Assembly (NCBI RefSeq): GCF_000720115.1
Contig: NZ_JOIR01000007.1
Coordinates: 62,001-126,000 of the forward strand
Source of the DNA: Streptomyces sp. NRRL F-2580
GTDB taxonomy: Bacteria > Actinomycetota > Actinomycetes > Streptomycetales > Streptomycetaceae
Reading direction: 5' to 3'
Length of the DNA: 64,000 nt
Each line of letters opens with the position of its first letter. The first letter of the stretch is position 1. The notes beneath the pieces were generated by a model. It worked only from the letters and a program-made list of their open reading frames with translations. It did not search any database and was not told the origin of the DNA. Below are positions 8,802-18,153 of this stretch, piece after piece. The translations under genes and the position numbers were made by a program.

Positions 8802-9473
8802 TCAGTACCCCGTCGGCCGGACCAGCCCCGTCTCGTACGCGAACACCGCCGCCTGCGTGCGGTCGCGCAGGCCGAGCTTCACCAGGATCCGTCCGACATG
8901 CGTCTTCACCGTCTGCTCCGCCACCGTCAGATGGGACGCGATCTCCGCGTTCGACAGGCCCTGGGCCACGAGCGACAGGACCTCGGTCTCCCGCTCGGTC
9001 AGTTCGTCGATCCGGGCCCGCGACGGCGCCCGCGGCGCCCCCAGCCGGGAGAACTCCGTGATCAGCCGCTTGGTGATGTTCGGGGAGAGGAGCGCCTCGC
9101 CGGCCGCCACCACCCGCACCGCCTCGGCGAGCTGGTCGGCCGAGGCGTCCTTGAGCAGGAACCCGGAGGCCCCGGCCCGCAGCGCCTCGTACACGTACTC
9201 GTCGAGATCGAAGGTGGTCAGCACGAGCACCTTCACGGTGGCGTCCGGGACGCCGGTGATGACGGACGTCGCCTCGATGCCGCCCATCCCGGGCATGCGG
9301 ATGTCCATCAGCACCACGTCCGGATCCAGCTCGGCGACCTTCGCCACGGCCTCGGCCCCGTCCACCGCCTGTCCCACGACCTCGATGTCGGGCTGCGCGT
9401 TGAGGAGCACGGTGAAGCCCTGCCGCACCATCATCTGGTCGTCGGCGATCATCACCTTGATCGGGGTGCTCAT
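8802..9473 (-). CDS. NarL/LuxR-family response regulator (paralogue)
   Basis: 223 residues. The receiver domain has IKVMIADDQMMVRQGF, Asp in DVVLMDIRMPGMGG and FLLKDASADQLAEAV; the LuxR domain has LTERETEVLSLVAQGLSNAEIA and EQTVKTHVGRIL. It is strongly similar to the regulator at 6708-7367, including the QAAVFAYETxLV tail, which points to tandem duplication. It starts 4 bp inside the upstream kinase gene. Confidence 0.95.
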   Translation of the reverse strand: MSTPIKVMIADDQMMVRQGFTVLLNAQPDIEVVGQAVDGAEAVAKVAELDPDVVLMDIRMPGMGGIEATSVITGVPDATVKVLVLTTFDLDEYVYEALRAGASGFLLKDASADQLAEAVRVVAAGEALLSPNITKRLITEFSRLGAPRAPSRARIDELTERETEVLSLVAQGLSNAEIASHLTVAEQTVKTHVGRILVKLGLRDRTQAAVFAYETGLVRPTGY

Positions 9474-10822
9474 GAAGCCTTCTTCGTCTCGGGGGCGGTG
9501 CCGGCGGGCGGATGCTGAGGGTCCATCGGCAGTACGGCGCTGACCTCGTACCCGCCGTCGGGACGCGGGCCGGCGGCCAGTTCACCCCCCAGCATGCCTG
9601 CCCGCTCCCGCATCCCCAGCAGCCCGTGTCCCGCTCCCTGCGACGGCAGGACCGGCCGGGTCGGCGCGGTGTTGGCGATGCACAGGTGCAGCTCGCGCGG
9701 CCCGTACGCTATGCCGACCTCCACCCGCGAACCGGGCGCATGGCGCAGACAGTTGCTCAGCGCCTCCTGCACGATCCGGTACGCGGTGAGCTCCACGCCC
9801 GGCGTCAACGGCCGCCGGATGCCCGCCGTCTCGGTGGTGACGTCCAGCCCGGCCCCCCGCACGTTGTCCACGAGGCTGTCCAGCTCGGCCAGGGTGGGCT
9901 GCGGATGTTGCAGCGTCGCGGGATCGTCGGGCTGTTCGGAACGCAGGACGCCCAGGACCCGCCGCAGCTCCGTCAGGGCCTCCAGCGCATTGGCCCGGAT
10001 GCCGGCCAGGTTCTCCTTGAGCTCCTCGGACGGGTTCTCCACCAAGTGCGGGGCGACCTGCGCCTGGATGGAGATCACCGACATGTGGTGCGCCACGACG
10101 TCGTGCAGCTCGCGGGCGATCCGGCTGCGCTCCTCCAGCAGGGTGCGCCGGGCCCGCTCCTCCTCGGTGAGGGTCTCCTGCTCGACGAGCTTGCCACGCG
10201 CCAGGCGCGTCGCCCGGAGCGCGTAGCCGAGGACGCCGACGAAGGCGAAGAGGATCGCCACGCCCCCGATGATCGTCTGGCTCCCGGGAGGTCTGAGGAC
10301 GACGTCGGCCAGTCCGGAGAGGGTGAGCGTGATGCCGATGACCCAGACGGTCACCCGCGGCGGCACCCGCAGGGCGACCATCAGGATGAGGGGCGCGAAC
10401 GTGAACGGCCCGGCGGCCGTCCAGTGCCACGACTGTCCCTGACCGACGTGGTCGTGGATGGCCCATGCGATGAGGCCCGTGGTGAGGAGGCCGAGCCACC
10501 AGGCGGCGATCGGCCGGAACATGCTGAGCAGGACGGACGCGGACGTCAGCAGCGACAGTCCCAGCACGGCCGCGCCGAAGACCCCGTAGTGGTCGTTTAG
10601 CTGCATCCCGGTCAGGACACCGCAGGGAATCGCCGCGTAGCCGAGGACCACATGCGGCAGCCAGGCCAGCCAGCGAGGCCGGGACATCTTCGGAAGGGGA
10701 TCCCGCCTGAGGGTGAACAGCTCCTGGGCCAGGCCGCGCTGCGCGGGACGGCCGTCGCCGCCTTTTATGGTGTCGGGTGCCGGGGACTCGCTCGGATCGC
10801 TCACGGGCTCCAGCCTAGGCAT
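9470..10822 (-). CDS. HisKA_3 sensor histidine kinase (paralogue)
   Basis: Membrane sensor kinase of the same type as the one at 7364-8695. Hydrophobic helices lie in the first 200 residues; the phosphorylation box is ARELHDVVAHHMSVISIQAQ; the ATPase region includes QEALSNCLRHAPGSRVEVGI and GHGLLGMRERAGML. The ATG at 10822 (MPRLEPV) fits better than the upstream in-frame ATG because it places the start just inside the end of the acyltransferase gene (8-bp overlap). This suggests a four-gene operon running hydrolase, acyltransferase, kinase, regulator. Confidence 0.92.
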   Translation of the reverse strand: MPRLEPVSDPSESPAPDTIKGGDGRPAQRGLAQELFTLRRDPLPKMSRPRWLAWLPHVVLGYAAIPCGVLTGMQLNDHYGVFGAAVLGLSLLTSASVLLSMFRPIAAWWLGLLTTGLIAWAIHDHVGQGQSWHWTAAGPFTFAPLILMVALRVPPRVTVWVIGITLTLSGLADVVLRPPGSQTIIGGVAILFAFVGVLGYALRATRLARGKLVEQETLTEEERARRTLLEERSRIARELHDVVAHHMSVISIQAQVAPHLVENPSEELKENLAGIRANALEALTELRRVLGVLRSEQPDDPATLQHPQPTLAELDSLVDNVRGAGLDVTTETAGIRRPLTPGVELTAYRIVQEALSNCLRHAPGSRVEVGIAYGPRELHLCIANTAPTRPVLPSQGAGHGLLGMRERAGMLGGELAAGPRPDGGYEVSAVLPMDPQHPPAGTAPETKKAS

Positions 10823-12017
10823 GGGTGATCTCCTCGCTGGGGGCCGTCGTCCGGTGGGAGCCGACGACAATGCGGGCGGTGCCTTCCCGCCTCGGACGGC
10901 GGGAGCCCCGCTCGTACGTGCGGAACGCGGCCCAACACACCGTCAGCGCGGCCGCGAACACCGGCAGCCACAGCAGCCGGGCCGCTATCCAGTCCACGGA
11001 GTCGGGCACGGTGTGCAGCCCGGGAAGATCGGCCGAGAGCAGCAGCCCGAGCGCGGTGACGGCCATCATGGCGGTCTGGTGCCACAGGAAGACCGTCATG
11101 GCGGACAGGTTCACCAGGGCCACCTTCGCCCAGGCCGAAGGCCGCCGCATGGCCCGGGCCAGCGGTTCGCGCACCAGCAGGGCCAGCCCGCACTGGGCCA
11201 GTCCGAACGCGGCCGCGGCCAGGGTCGGCGGGTTCAGGTTCGAGACCGTGGCCCCGGGGACGCCCACCATGGACGCCGGGTACCCGCCCCACAGGACCAG
11301 CGCGACCGTGGCCAGGGTCCCCGCCCCGAGCAGGAGCAGCGCCGGCCGGCGCCGGGCGAAGGCCCCGCGGGACCAGGCGGCACCCAGGGTGAAGGGAACG
11401 AGCCAGCCCGCGGCCACATTGACCCAGCCGATCCACTCGGGGCCGCCGAGGCCGAAGCGCCAGACGTCGACGCCGGCCACCACGGCCAGCGGCCACAGCG
11501 GGTTGAGCCGGGCCACGAGCGGGGTCGCGGCGGTGAGCGCGGCGAACACCAGCAGGAACCACATCGGCGACAGCACCAGCTTGACCAGCGCCCGGACGGT
11601 GTCCAGCTCCGCCCCGCCGACCAGCATCCCGCCCGCCACGACGGCCCACAGGACGAGCACCGCGGCCACCGGACGGAACAGCCGGCCCAGCCGCTGCCGG
11701 ACCCACGTGCCGTACGAGACCTGCCGCTCGCGCGCCGCGGCATACCCGCGGGCGGCGACGTGCCCGCCGACGAGGAAGAAGACGGCGAGGGTCTGGAACA
11801 GCCAGGACACCGGGGCCAGCCAGGGCATGTGCGCCAGCGGGCTGGTGGTGCTCAGCCGGCCGTCGGTCGCGGTGAGGGCGGTGACCAGCCAGTGCCCGAG
11901 GACCACGCCGAGGATCGCGAAGGCCCGCAGCGCGTCCACGGTCCGGTCCCGGCCGGCCGGAGTGGCCGCGTCGATGCCCGTCGCGAGGGCGGACCAGCGG
12001 GCGCGGAGCTTACGCAT
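10815..12017 (-). CDS. acyltransferase 3 family integral membrane protein
   Basis: About 400 residues with ten or so membrane helices. It begins MRKLRARW, then RTVDALRAFAILGVVLGHWL, the R-x10-H pattern at the start of acyltransferase-3 (OafA/NolL-like) proteins that O-acylate cell-surface or secreted glycans and antibiotics. Further helices include WLFQTLAVFFLVGGHVAARG and MTVFLWHQTAMMAVTALG. The ATG at 12017 is chosen; it overlaps the upstream hydrolase by 8 bp. The upstream in-frame extension is an antisense shadow of the hydrolase. Confidence 0.85.
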   Translation of the reverse strand: MRKLRARWSALATGIDAATPAGRDRTVDALRAFAILGVVLGHWLVTALTATDGRLSTTSPLAHMPWLAPVSWLFQTLAVFFLVGGHVAARGYAAARERQVSYGTWVRQRLGRLFRPVAAVLVLWAVVAGGMLVGGAELDTVRALVKLVLSPMWFLLVFAALTAATPLVARLNPLWPLAVVAGVDVWRFGLGGPEWIGWVNVAAGWLVPFTLGAAWSRGAFARRRPALLLLGAGTLATVALVLWGGYPASMVGVPGATVSNLNPPTLAAAAFGLAQCGLALLVREPLARAMRRPSAWAKVALVNLSAMTVFLWHQTAMMAVTALGLLLSADLPGLHTVPDSVDWIAARLLWLPVFAAALTVCWAAFRTYERGSRRPRREGTARIVVGSHRTTAPSEEITHA

Positions 12018-13065
12018 GAGGGGCCTCCGAGGCGGGGGTGGTGCCGAGGACGATGGCGGCCAGGCTCTTGAGGGACTCGGTGCCGGGCTTGAGGTAGTCG
12101 CTGTGGCCGGCGGCGCCGGCGGTGAAGGCACGCGCCCCGAAGGCCGGGTCGACGGGGTCGGTGCCGAAGCCGAGCCCGCCGAGCCGGACATGCGGGACGT
12201 TCGCCACCCAGTCGCCGCTTCCCCGGCCCGCCCAGACCCGGGCATTTGTCGGCAGGTCCCGGGCGGCCGAGGCCCCCGTACCGGGGCTGCCGAAGAGGGC
12301 CATGTCACTGACCGCGGGCCCGGTCGTGGTCCGGGCGCAGACCACGGAACCGTAGGAGTGGCAGAGGAGGGAGAGCTGGGCGCCGGGCCCCGCCATGGCC
12401 CTCAACCGATCCAGGAAGGGCGCCAGTTCGGTGGCGGCCACGTCGGCGCGGGCGGCGGTCAGGACGGTCGTGCTGACCGTGCCGGGCGTGTCGTACCCGA
12501 GCCAGGCGACCACGGCGGAGTGCGGATGCTCGGCCTGGAGGCGCTGCTGGAGGGCGACGGCCCCGGCCCGGAACCTCTCGTAGGTGTCGAGCGTGGTGTC
12601 GGAGCCGGGCACCAGGACGGCGACGCGGTCGGCAGTCTCCAGCTGGCCGAAGACCTCGACCGCGCGGCCCTTGCCGCGGCCGTCGAAGGCGAGGAACTGT
12701 GCGGCCCCGGCCGCCTCCATGGTGCGGAGCCTGGCGGCCCGGCCGGTGCGGTCGCCTTCCTGGGCCATGCGGGCCGCCTCGGCGAGATTGGCGCGGTTGG
12801 CGGCATACCGGACCTGGGGCGCGGCGTCCTCCACGAACGTGACGGGCGCGGGGGCGGGGGCCTGGGCGGAGGCGGCGGCGGATATGGGGAACACCACGGC
12901 CGCCGCGACCAGGGCCGCCAGCAGGGTGCGGCGCATCCGGCCGCCACCGCCTCGGCCCCCTGTCCCGGCCGACCCGGTGGCGAGAGCCGTCCCCGCCCCG
13001 CCGGTCACGCCCGCCGTCCCCCTCGTGCCGCCCGCGCCGGCCGCCCCCGTGGTCCCCGTCTTCAT
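12010..13065 (-). CDS. secreted alpha/beta hydrolase (DUF1023-like)
   Basis: After a 43-residue Gly/Thr/Ala-rich extension comes MRRTLLAALVAAAVVFPISA and an ASAQA-type signal cleavage region, so export is expected. The start could be that internal Met. The mature part has VAVLVPGSDTTLDTYERF, WLGYDTPGTVSTT and the nucleophile elbow LLCHSYGSVV (Ser in HSYGS). A late GAAGHSDYL may supply the catalytic His. These motifs match the DUF1023 alpha/beta hydrolases of actinobacteria. First gene of the run leading into the acyltransferase and the second two-component pair. Confidence 0.85.
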   Translation of the reverse strand: MKTGTTGAAGAGGTRGTAGVTGGAGTALATGSAGTGGRGGGGRMRRTLLAALVAAAVVFPISAAASAQAPAPAPVTFVEDAAPQVRYAANRANLAEAARMAQEGDRTGRAARLRTMEAAGAAQFLAFDGRGKGRAVEVFGQLETADRVAVLVPGSDTTLDTYERFRAGAVALQQRLQAEHPHSAVVAWLGYDTPGTVSTTVLTAARADVAATELAPFLDRLRAMAGPGAQLSLLCHSYGSVVCARTTTGPAVSDMALFGSPGTGASAARDLPTNARVWAGRGSGDWVANVPHVRLGGLGFGTDPVDPAFGARAFTAGAAGHSDYLKPGTESLKSLAAIVLGTTPASEAPHA

Positions 13066-13256
13066 GGTGTGTTCCCCCGATATCCGGAAGAGCCGTCAGC
13101 GCTCTTCTCTGTTACCGAAGTTAGAAATCCGACCCCGTGGTCGGCGTCACGCCATGGAGCCGTATCCGCACGTAGCTCTCAGGTATGACATGGGTTACCT
13201 GCGAGGCGCGAAGAGCGGTGAACAGCCCTGCAACTGCGCTCGGTTAAGGTCCGTAC

Positions 13257-13736
13257 GTGATCGACGAAGACTGGCGCGACGACCGCATCGGCAGCGCGCA
13301 CCGCGGGGAGAACCCCACCGTGCTCCGCCGTCTCGACTCCGGCTTCGCCGTCATCGGCGACCGGCAGTTCCTGCCCGGGTACTCGGTGCTCCTGACCGAC
13401 GACCCGGCCGTGACCCGGCTCTCCGACCTGCCCCGGGCGCGCAGGGCCGCGTACCTCGCGGACATGGAGCGGCTCGCCGAGGCCGTCGAGCGGGCCTGCG
13501 CGCGGCTCGACCCGGCCTTCCGGCGCGTGAACATCGAGATCCTCGGCAACACCGACCCGTATCTCCACGCCCACATCTGGCCCCGCTACGACTGGGAGCC
13601 CGCCGACCGCGTCCGGCTGCCCGTGTGGCTGTACGAGGAGGAGTACCGGCGCGGTGAGCGGCATGCGCTCGGTCCCCGCCACGACGTCCTGCGGGCCGCC
13701 ATCGGGGTGGAGCTGGACCGGCTGCGCGAGGTCTGA
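13257..13736 (+). CDS. HIT-family hydrolase-like protein
   Basis: 159 residues from a GTG start. The order RRLDSGFAVIGDRQFLPGYSVLLTDDP, then LDPAFRRVNIEILGNTDPYLHAHIWPRY, matches HIT proteins, whose HxHxH active site acts on dinucleoside polyphosphates or nucleotide-linked substrates. Here the motif is LHAHIWPR, so the third His of the canonical triad is not obvious, as in some DUF-type HIT relatives. Divergent from the hydrolase operon, with about 190 bp between. Confidence 0.8.
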   Translation: MIDEDWRDDRIGSAHRGENPTVLRRLDSGFAVIGDRQFLPGYSVLLTDDPAVTRLSDLPRARRAAYLADMERLAEAVERACARLDPAFRRVNIEILGNTDPYLHAHIWPRYDWEPADRVRLPVWLYEEEYRRGERHALGPRHDVLRAAIGVELDRLREV

Positions 13737-13788
13737 GGGCCGCCCGGCCGCTGTCGCACGTCACCCGTCACCCGTCACCCGCCACCCG

Positions 13789-14412
13789 TCAGGTCGTCGC
13801 CACCCGCACTCCGAAGCCGATCAGGACGACCCCCGTCGCCCGGTCCAGTGCCCTCCGCACGCGCGGCCGGGCGAAGAACCGCCGGGCGCGCGAGAGGACG
13901 TACACGTACGTGCCCAGCCAGGCCAGCGTCAGCAGCACGTGGACCAGGACCAGCAGCGCCATCCCCGCCGCCGGGCGCAGGCCGGGCGGGGCGAGGGCGG
14001 GCAGCAGGCCGGTGTAGAAGACGGCGATCTTGGGGTTGAGGACGTTGGCGACGAGGCCGGTCCGCCAGGCCCCTCCGGTGCGACGCGCCCCCGGCCGGTC
14101 ACCCTCCGGGAGCTCGGCCTCCGGGTCCGCGCCCGGCCGCCACAGGGAGCGGATCCCGAGCCAGCAGAGGTACGCGGCGCCCGCGAGCTTCACCGCCAGG
14201 TACACCTCGGCCGAGGCGGCGAGCAGCGCCGCGAGCCCCGCCACGGTCAGGGCGCCCCAGATCAGCAGCCCGACGGCGATGCCGGCGACGGTGCGCAAGC
14301 CGTCGCCGCGCCCGCGGGTGACGGCCCGCTTCGTGACGATCGCCATGTCCGGGCCGGGGACGAGGGTGAGGAGCGCCAGTACCCCGGTCGCGCCGAGAAG
14401 AGCGGTGAGCAC
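13789..14412 (-). CDS. LysE/RhtB-family exporter
   Basis: About 207 residues with six predicted membrane helices. The N-terminus has VLALLTLVPGPDMAIVTKRA, where the PGPD/PGP motif is diagnostic of LysE-type amino-acid or metabolite exporters, followed by GLLIWGALTVAGLAALL. GTG start at 14412, only 5 bp after the NTF2-like gene, so the two are co-transcribed. The substrate is not predictable. Confidence 0.88.
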   Translation of the reverse strand: MLTALLGATGVLALLTLVPGPDMAIVTKRAVTRGRGDGLRTVAGIAVGLLIWGALTVAGLAALLAASAEVYLAVKLAGAAYLCWLGIRSLWRPGADPEAELPEGDRPGARRTGGAWRTGLVANVLNPKIAVFYTGLLPALAPPGLRPAAGMALLVLVHVLLTLAWLGTYVYVLSRARRFFARPRVRRALDRATGVVLIGFGVRVATT

Positions 14413-14417
14413 GCGGC

Positions 14418-14807
14418 TCAGTCTGCCACCAGGGGTTCGACGTAGCCCGCCCGCCAGCGTGGGGCGGGGTCCTGGCCGGGGCTGGTCCAGTACTCCCTCG
14501 CCTCCACGATCTCCCCGTCCCGCACGGTCCACAGGGAGACGGCCCGGTAGACGACGTGGTCCTGGGGTATCTCCACCTCGGTGACGACGAGGTCGCCGTC
14601 GGCCAGGATCCGGATCAGTTCCACGGATCTCTCGTCCGCGTCGCCGTCGTCGCTGTTCACGGCGATGAAGTTGGCGCGCCCCACGATGCGTTCGCCGCTC
14701 ACGGGCCACTCGATGACCGCGTCCTCGGCGATGAGCCCGCCCACGCCGTCCCAGTCCCGCGCCTCGATCCGCTCCCACAGCTGTGCCACTACCTTCGACG
14801 GCTCCAT
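14418..14807 (-). CDS. NTF2-like/SnoaL-type small protein
   Basis: 129 residues with the cone-shaped NTF2-like pattern: VVAQLWERIEARDWDGVGGLIAEDAVIEWP, then ERIVGRANFIAVN and WTVRDGEIVEAREYWT. Such proteins can be isomerases, hydrolases or ligand-binding proteins. It is in an operon with the LysE exporter. The function is not assignable. Confidence 0.8.
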   Translation of the reverse strand: MEPSKVVAQLWERIEARDWDGVGGLIAEDAVIEWPVSGERIVGRANFIAVNSDDGDADERSVELIRILADGDLVVTEVEIPQDHVVYRAVSLWTVRDGEIVEAREYWTSPGQDPAPRWRAGYVEPLVAD

Positions 14808-14887
14808 GTGCCGCAGTGTCCGACAGCGCCGTTACACGCAACAAGCTTTGATTGCAGGCTTATTGACCTCGACACAATCGCTGCCCG

Positions 14888-16462
<1,575 letters not shown>

Positions 16463-16601
16463 GCCGGGGTCCCTCCCGTGCCGAGCACTGGCCGAACGGC
16501 TCCGCAGGGAAGGACGGTTGGGGGTGCCGGGCGGTTGCTCGGGCCCGGGCGCCGCCGCCGCTTGGCTCGGGCCCGGGGTCGCCCCGCGCCTCGGCCGACG
16601 C

Positions 16602-16843
16602 GGCTCAAGGATCGGGGCTCCGCCCCGGACCCCGCGGCTCAGGCGCGCGCGGGGGAGGGTGCGGCGGGGTCGGACCGTGCGGCTGAAGGATCGGGGCTCC
16701 GCCCCGGACCCCGCGCCTCAAACGCCGGCGGGGCTGGATTTTCTGCGGCGCCGCTGGATGTGCCCCCTGCGGGGCTGGATGGTGCGGCTCAAAGATCGGG
16801 GCTCCGCCCCGGACCCCGCGCCTCAAGCGCCGGCGGGGCTGGA
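16602..16843. repeat. three direct copies of a dispersed GC-rich intergenic repeat
   Basis: Copies at about 16602-16655, 16681-16739 and 16786-16843 share the core CGGGGCTCCGCCCCGGACCC followed by CGCGCCTCAAxCGCCGGCGG. Each forms a short GGGGC-TCC-GCCCC hairpin. Similar copies occur at 21179-21277 and, inverted, at 59696-59790. The third copy overlaps the 3' end of the MarR-family gene. This interval otherwise holds the promoter region of the kinase gene. Confidence 0.8.
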
Positions 16844-17313
16844 TTTTCCGCGGCCAGGGTGTCCAAGGCCTTGGCCAGGCGTTCCAGGACCTGGGCCGTT
16901 TCCGCGAAGGCGGTGTCGCCCAGTTCTGCTGCGAGGCGGGTGGCCAGGGAGGCGTGGCCCGGGCCGATGCGGGCGACCGCCGCGTGCCCCTCCTGCGTCG
17001 GGCGCAGCAGTTTCGCGCGGCGGTGGGCGGGGTTCGGGGCGTATTCGGCCAGGCCCTTGGCGACGAGCAGGTCCGCGATGCGCTGCACGCTCTGCCGGGT
17101 GATCCCCATGGTCCGGGCGATGCCCGCGACGGGCAGCGGCTCCCGCAGCACCGCCCCCAGTACCTGCCACCAGGCGGCGGTCAGCCCGGCCGGCCGGGCC
17201 AGTTCCTCCGAGACGGAGAGGAACTGGCCGTTCAGCCGGAACACCCCGAGCGCGGTGCGGCTCAGCAGGTCCTGGCGGGCCCGGGCGGAGCCGGCCGGCT
17301 GCGGTTCAGGCAT
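16789..17313 (-). CDS. MarR-family transcriptional regulator
   Basis: 174 residues with a winged helix: LTAAWWQVLGAVLREPLPVAGIARTMGITRQSVQRIADLLVAKGLAEYAPNP, followed by HRRAKLLRPTQEG. The last residues (NPAPPALEARGPGRSPDL) are encoded by a copy of the dispersed intergenic repeat, which also supplies the stop codon. The original C-terminus was therefore probably replaced or extended. It overlaps the DJ-1/PfpI gene by 8 bp and is probably controlled from the same promoter. Confidence 0.85.
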   Translation of the reverse strand: MPEPQPAGSARARQDLLSRTALGVFRLNGQFLSVSEELARPAGLTAAWWQVLGAVLREPLPVAGIARTMGITRQSVQRIADLLVAKGLAEYAPNPAHRRAKLLRPTQEGHAAVARIGPGHASLATRLAAELGDTAFAETAQVLERLAKALDTLAAENPAPPALEARGPGRSPDL

Positions 17314-17935
17314 CGCCGGCCTCCGCCGCCGCCATCAGGACCGGGTACGCGCTCGCGTCCGAGTCGTGGAAGAGCCGGTACCACGCGTCCAGGACGTCCG
17401 GTTTGTAGACGTCGAGGCGGGCGAAGACCTCACGGGCGAAGGCCACCGGTTCCGTCGGCCCCGCCGTGATCAGGTCGCCGTCGGTGACCGCGTCGGCCTC
17501 GACGTAGCTCTCGGCGCCCCCGTAGCCCGGCTGCGAGGCCAGGTAGAACGAGGCTCCGCTGGTATGGGCCCGGCCGTCCAGCAGGCCCGCGCGGGCGAGG
17601 CCGGCGGTGGCCCCGCAGATCGCCGCGACCGGTACGCCGGCGGCCAGGAACTCCTTCGCCTTCGCCGCGAAGGGCGCCAGGTCCTCGCTCGTGTCCCACA
17701 GTGCGGCGCCGGTGAGGATCAGCAGCGAGGAGTCCTGCGGCCGCAGGTCGGCCAGGACCTGGTCGGGCAGGACGCGGACGCCGCCCATGGTGGTGACCGG
17801 CTGGTCGGCGGCGAGGCCGACCGTGCGTACGACGTGGCCGCGCTGGGTGAGGTGCGCGGTGGTGTGTCCGGTCTCCCAGTCCGCGTACGTGTCGTAGACG
17901 GCGAGGTGGACGGGCTTGCGCGAGGTCTCGCTCAT
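17306..17935 (-). CDS. DJ-1/PfpI superfamily protein
   Basis: 209 residues. The glutamine-amidotransferase-like fold shows in HLAVYDTYADWETGHTTAHL, the segment SSLLILTGAALWD, and the nucleophile elbow PVAAICGATAGLARAGLLDG with its Cys. Members act as proteases, glyoxalases/deglycases or stress proteins; the exact role is unknown. First gene of a two-gene operon with the MarR regulator. Palindromes lie 66-99 bp upstream. Confidence 0.85.
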   Translation of the reverse strand: MSETSRKPVHLAVYDTYADWETGHTTAHLTQRGHVVRTVGLAADQPVTTMGGVRVLPDQVLADLRPQDSSLLILTGAALWDTSEDLAPFAAKAKEFLAAGVPVAAICGATAGLARAGLLDGRAHTSGASFYLASQPGYGGAESYVEADAVTDGDLITAGPTEPVAFAREVFARLDVYKPDVLDAWYRLFHDSDASAYPVLMAAAEAGDA

Positions 17936-18000
17936 GGTGGTCGCCTCCAGCGTCGAATCGAATCCGGCTGCTCTGATCGGGCCCGCCCGGCGAGCCCTTA

Positions 18001-18034
18001 TGACAAGAGGCTGTCATGTGGACAGCATGCTGTC
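18001..18034. promoter_or_regulatory. candidate MarR operator upstream of the DJ-1/MarR operon
   Basis: Overlapping inverted repeats built from TGACA/TGTCA: TGACA-N6-TGTCA at 18001-18016, CTGTC-N5-GACAG at 18011-18025, and a perfect 14-bp palindrome GACAGCATGCTGTC at 18021-18034. Their position between the DJ-1 start (17935) and the aminotransferase start (18154) fits autoregulation by the MarR protein and possibly control of the aminotransferase. Confidence 0.55.
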
Positions 18035-18153
18035 AACGATGTGACCGGGGCATCCGCGTGAGCGGAGGGGCCGACAGACTGCCGAGACCGGCCCCCCACC
18101 CGCATACAGTCCGCCGATATCCCTCCCCACCTGCGCACTTCTAGCGTGACGCC

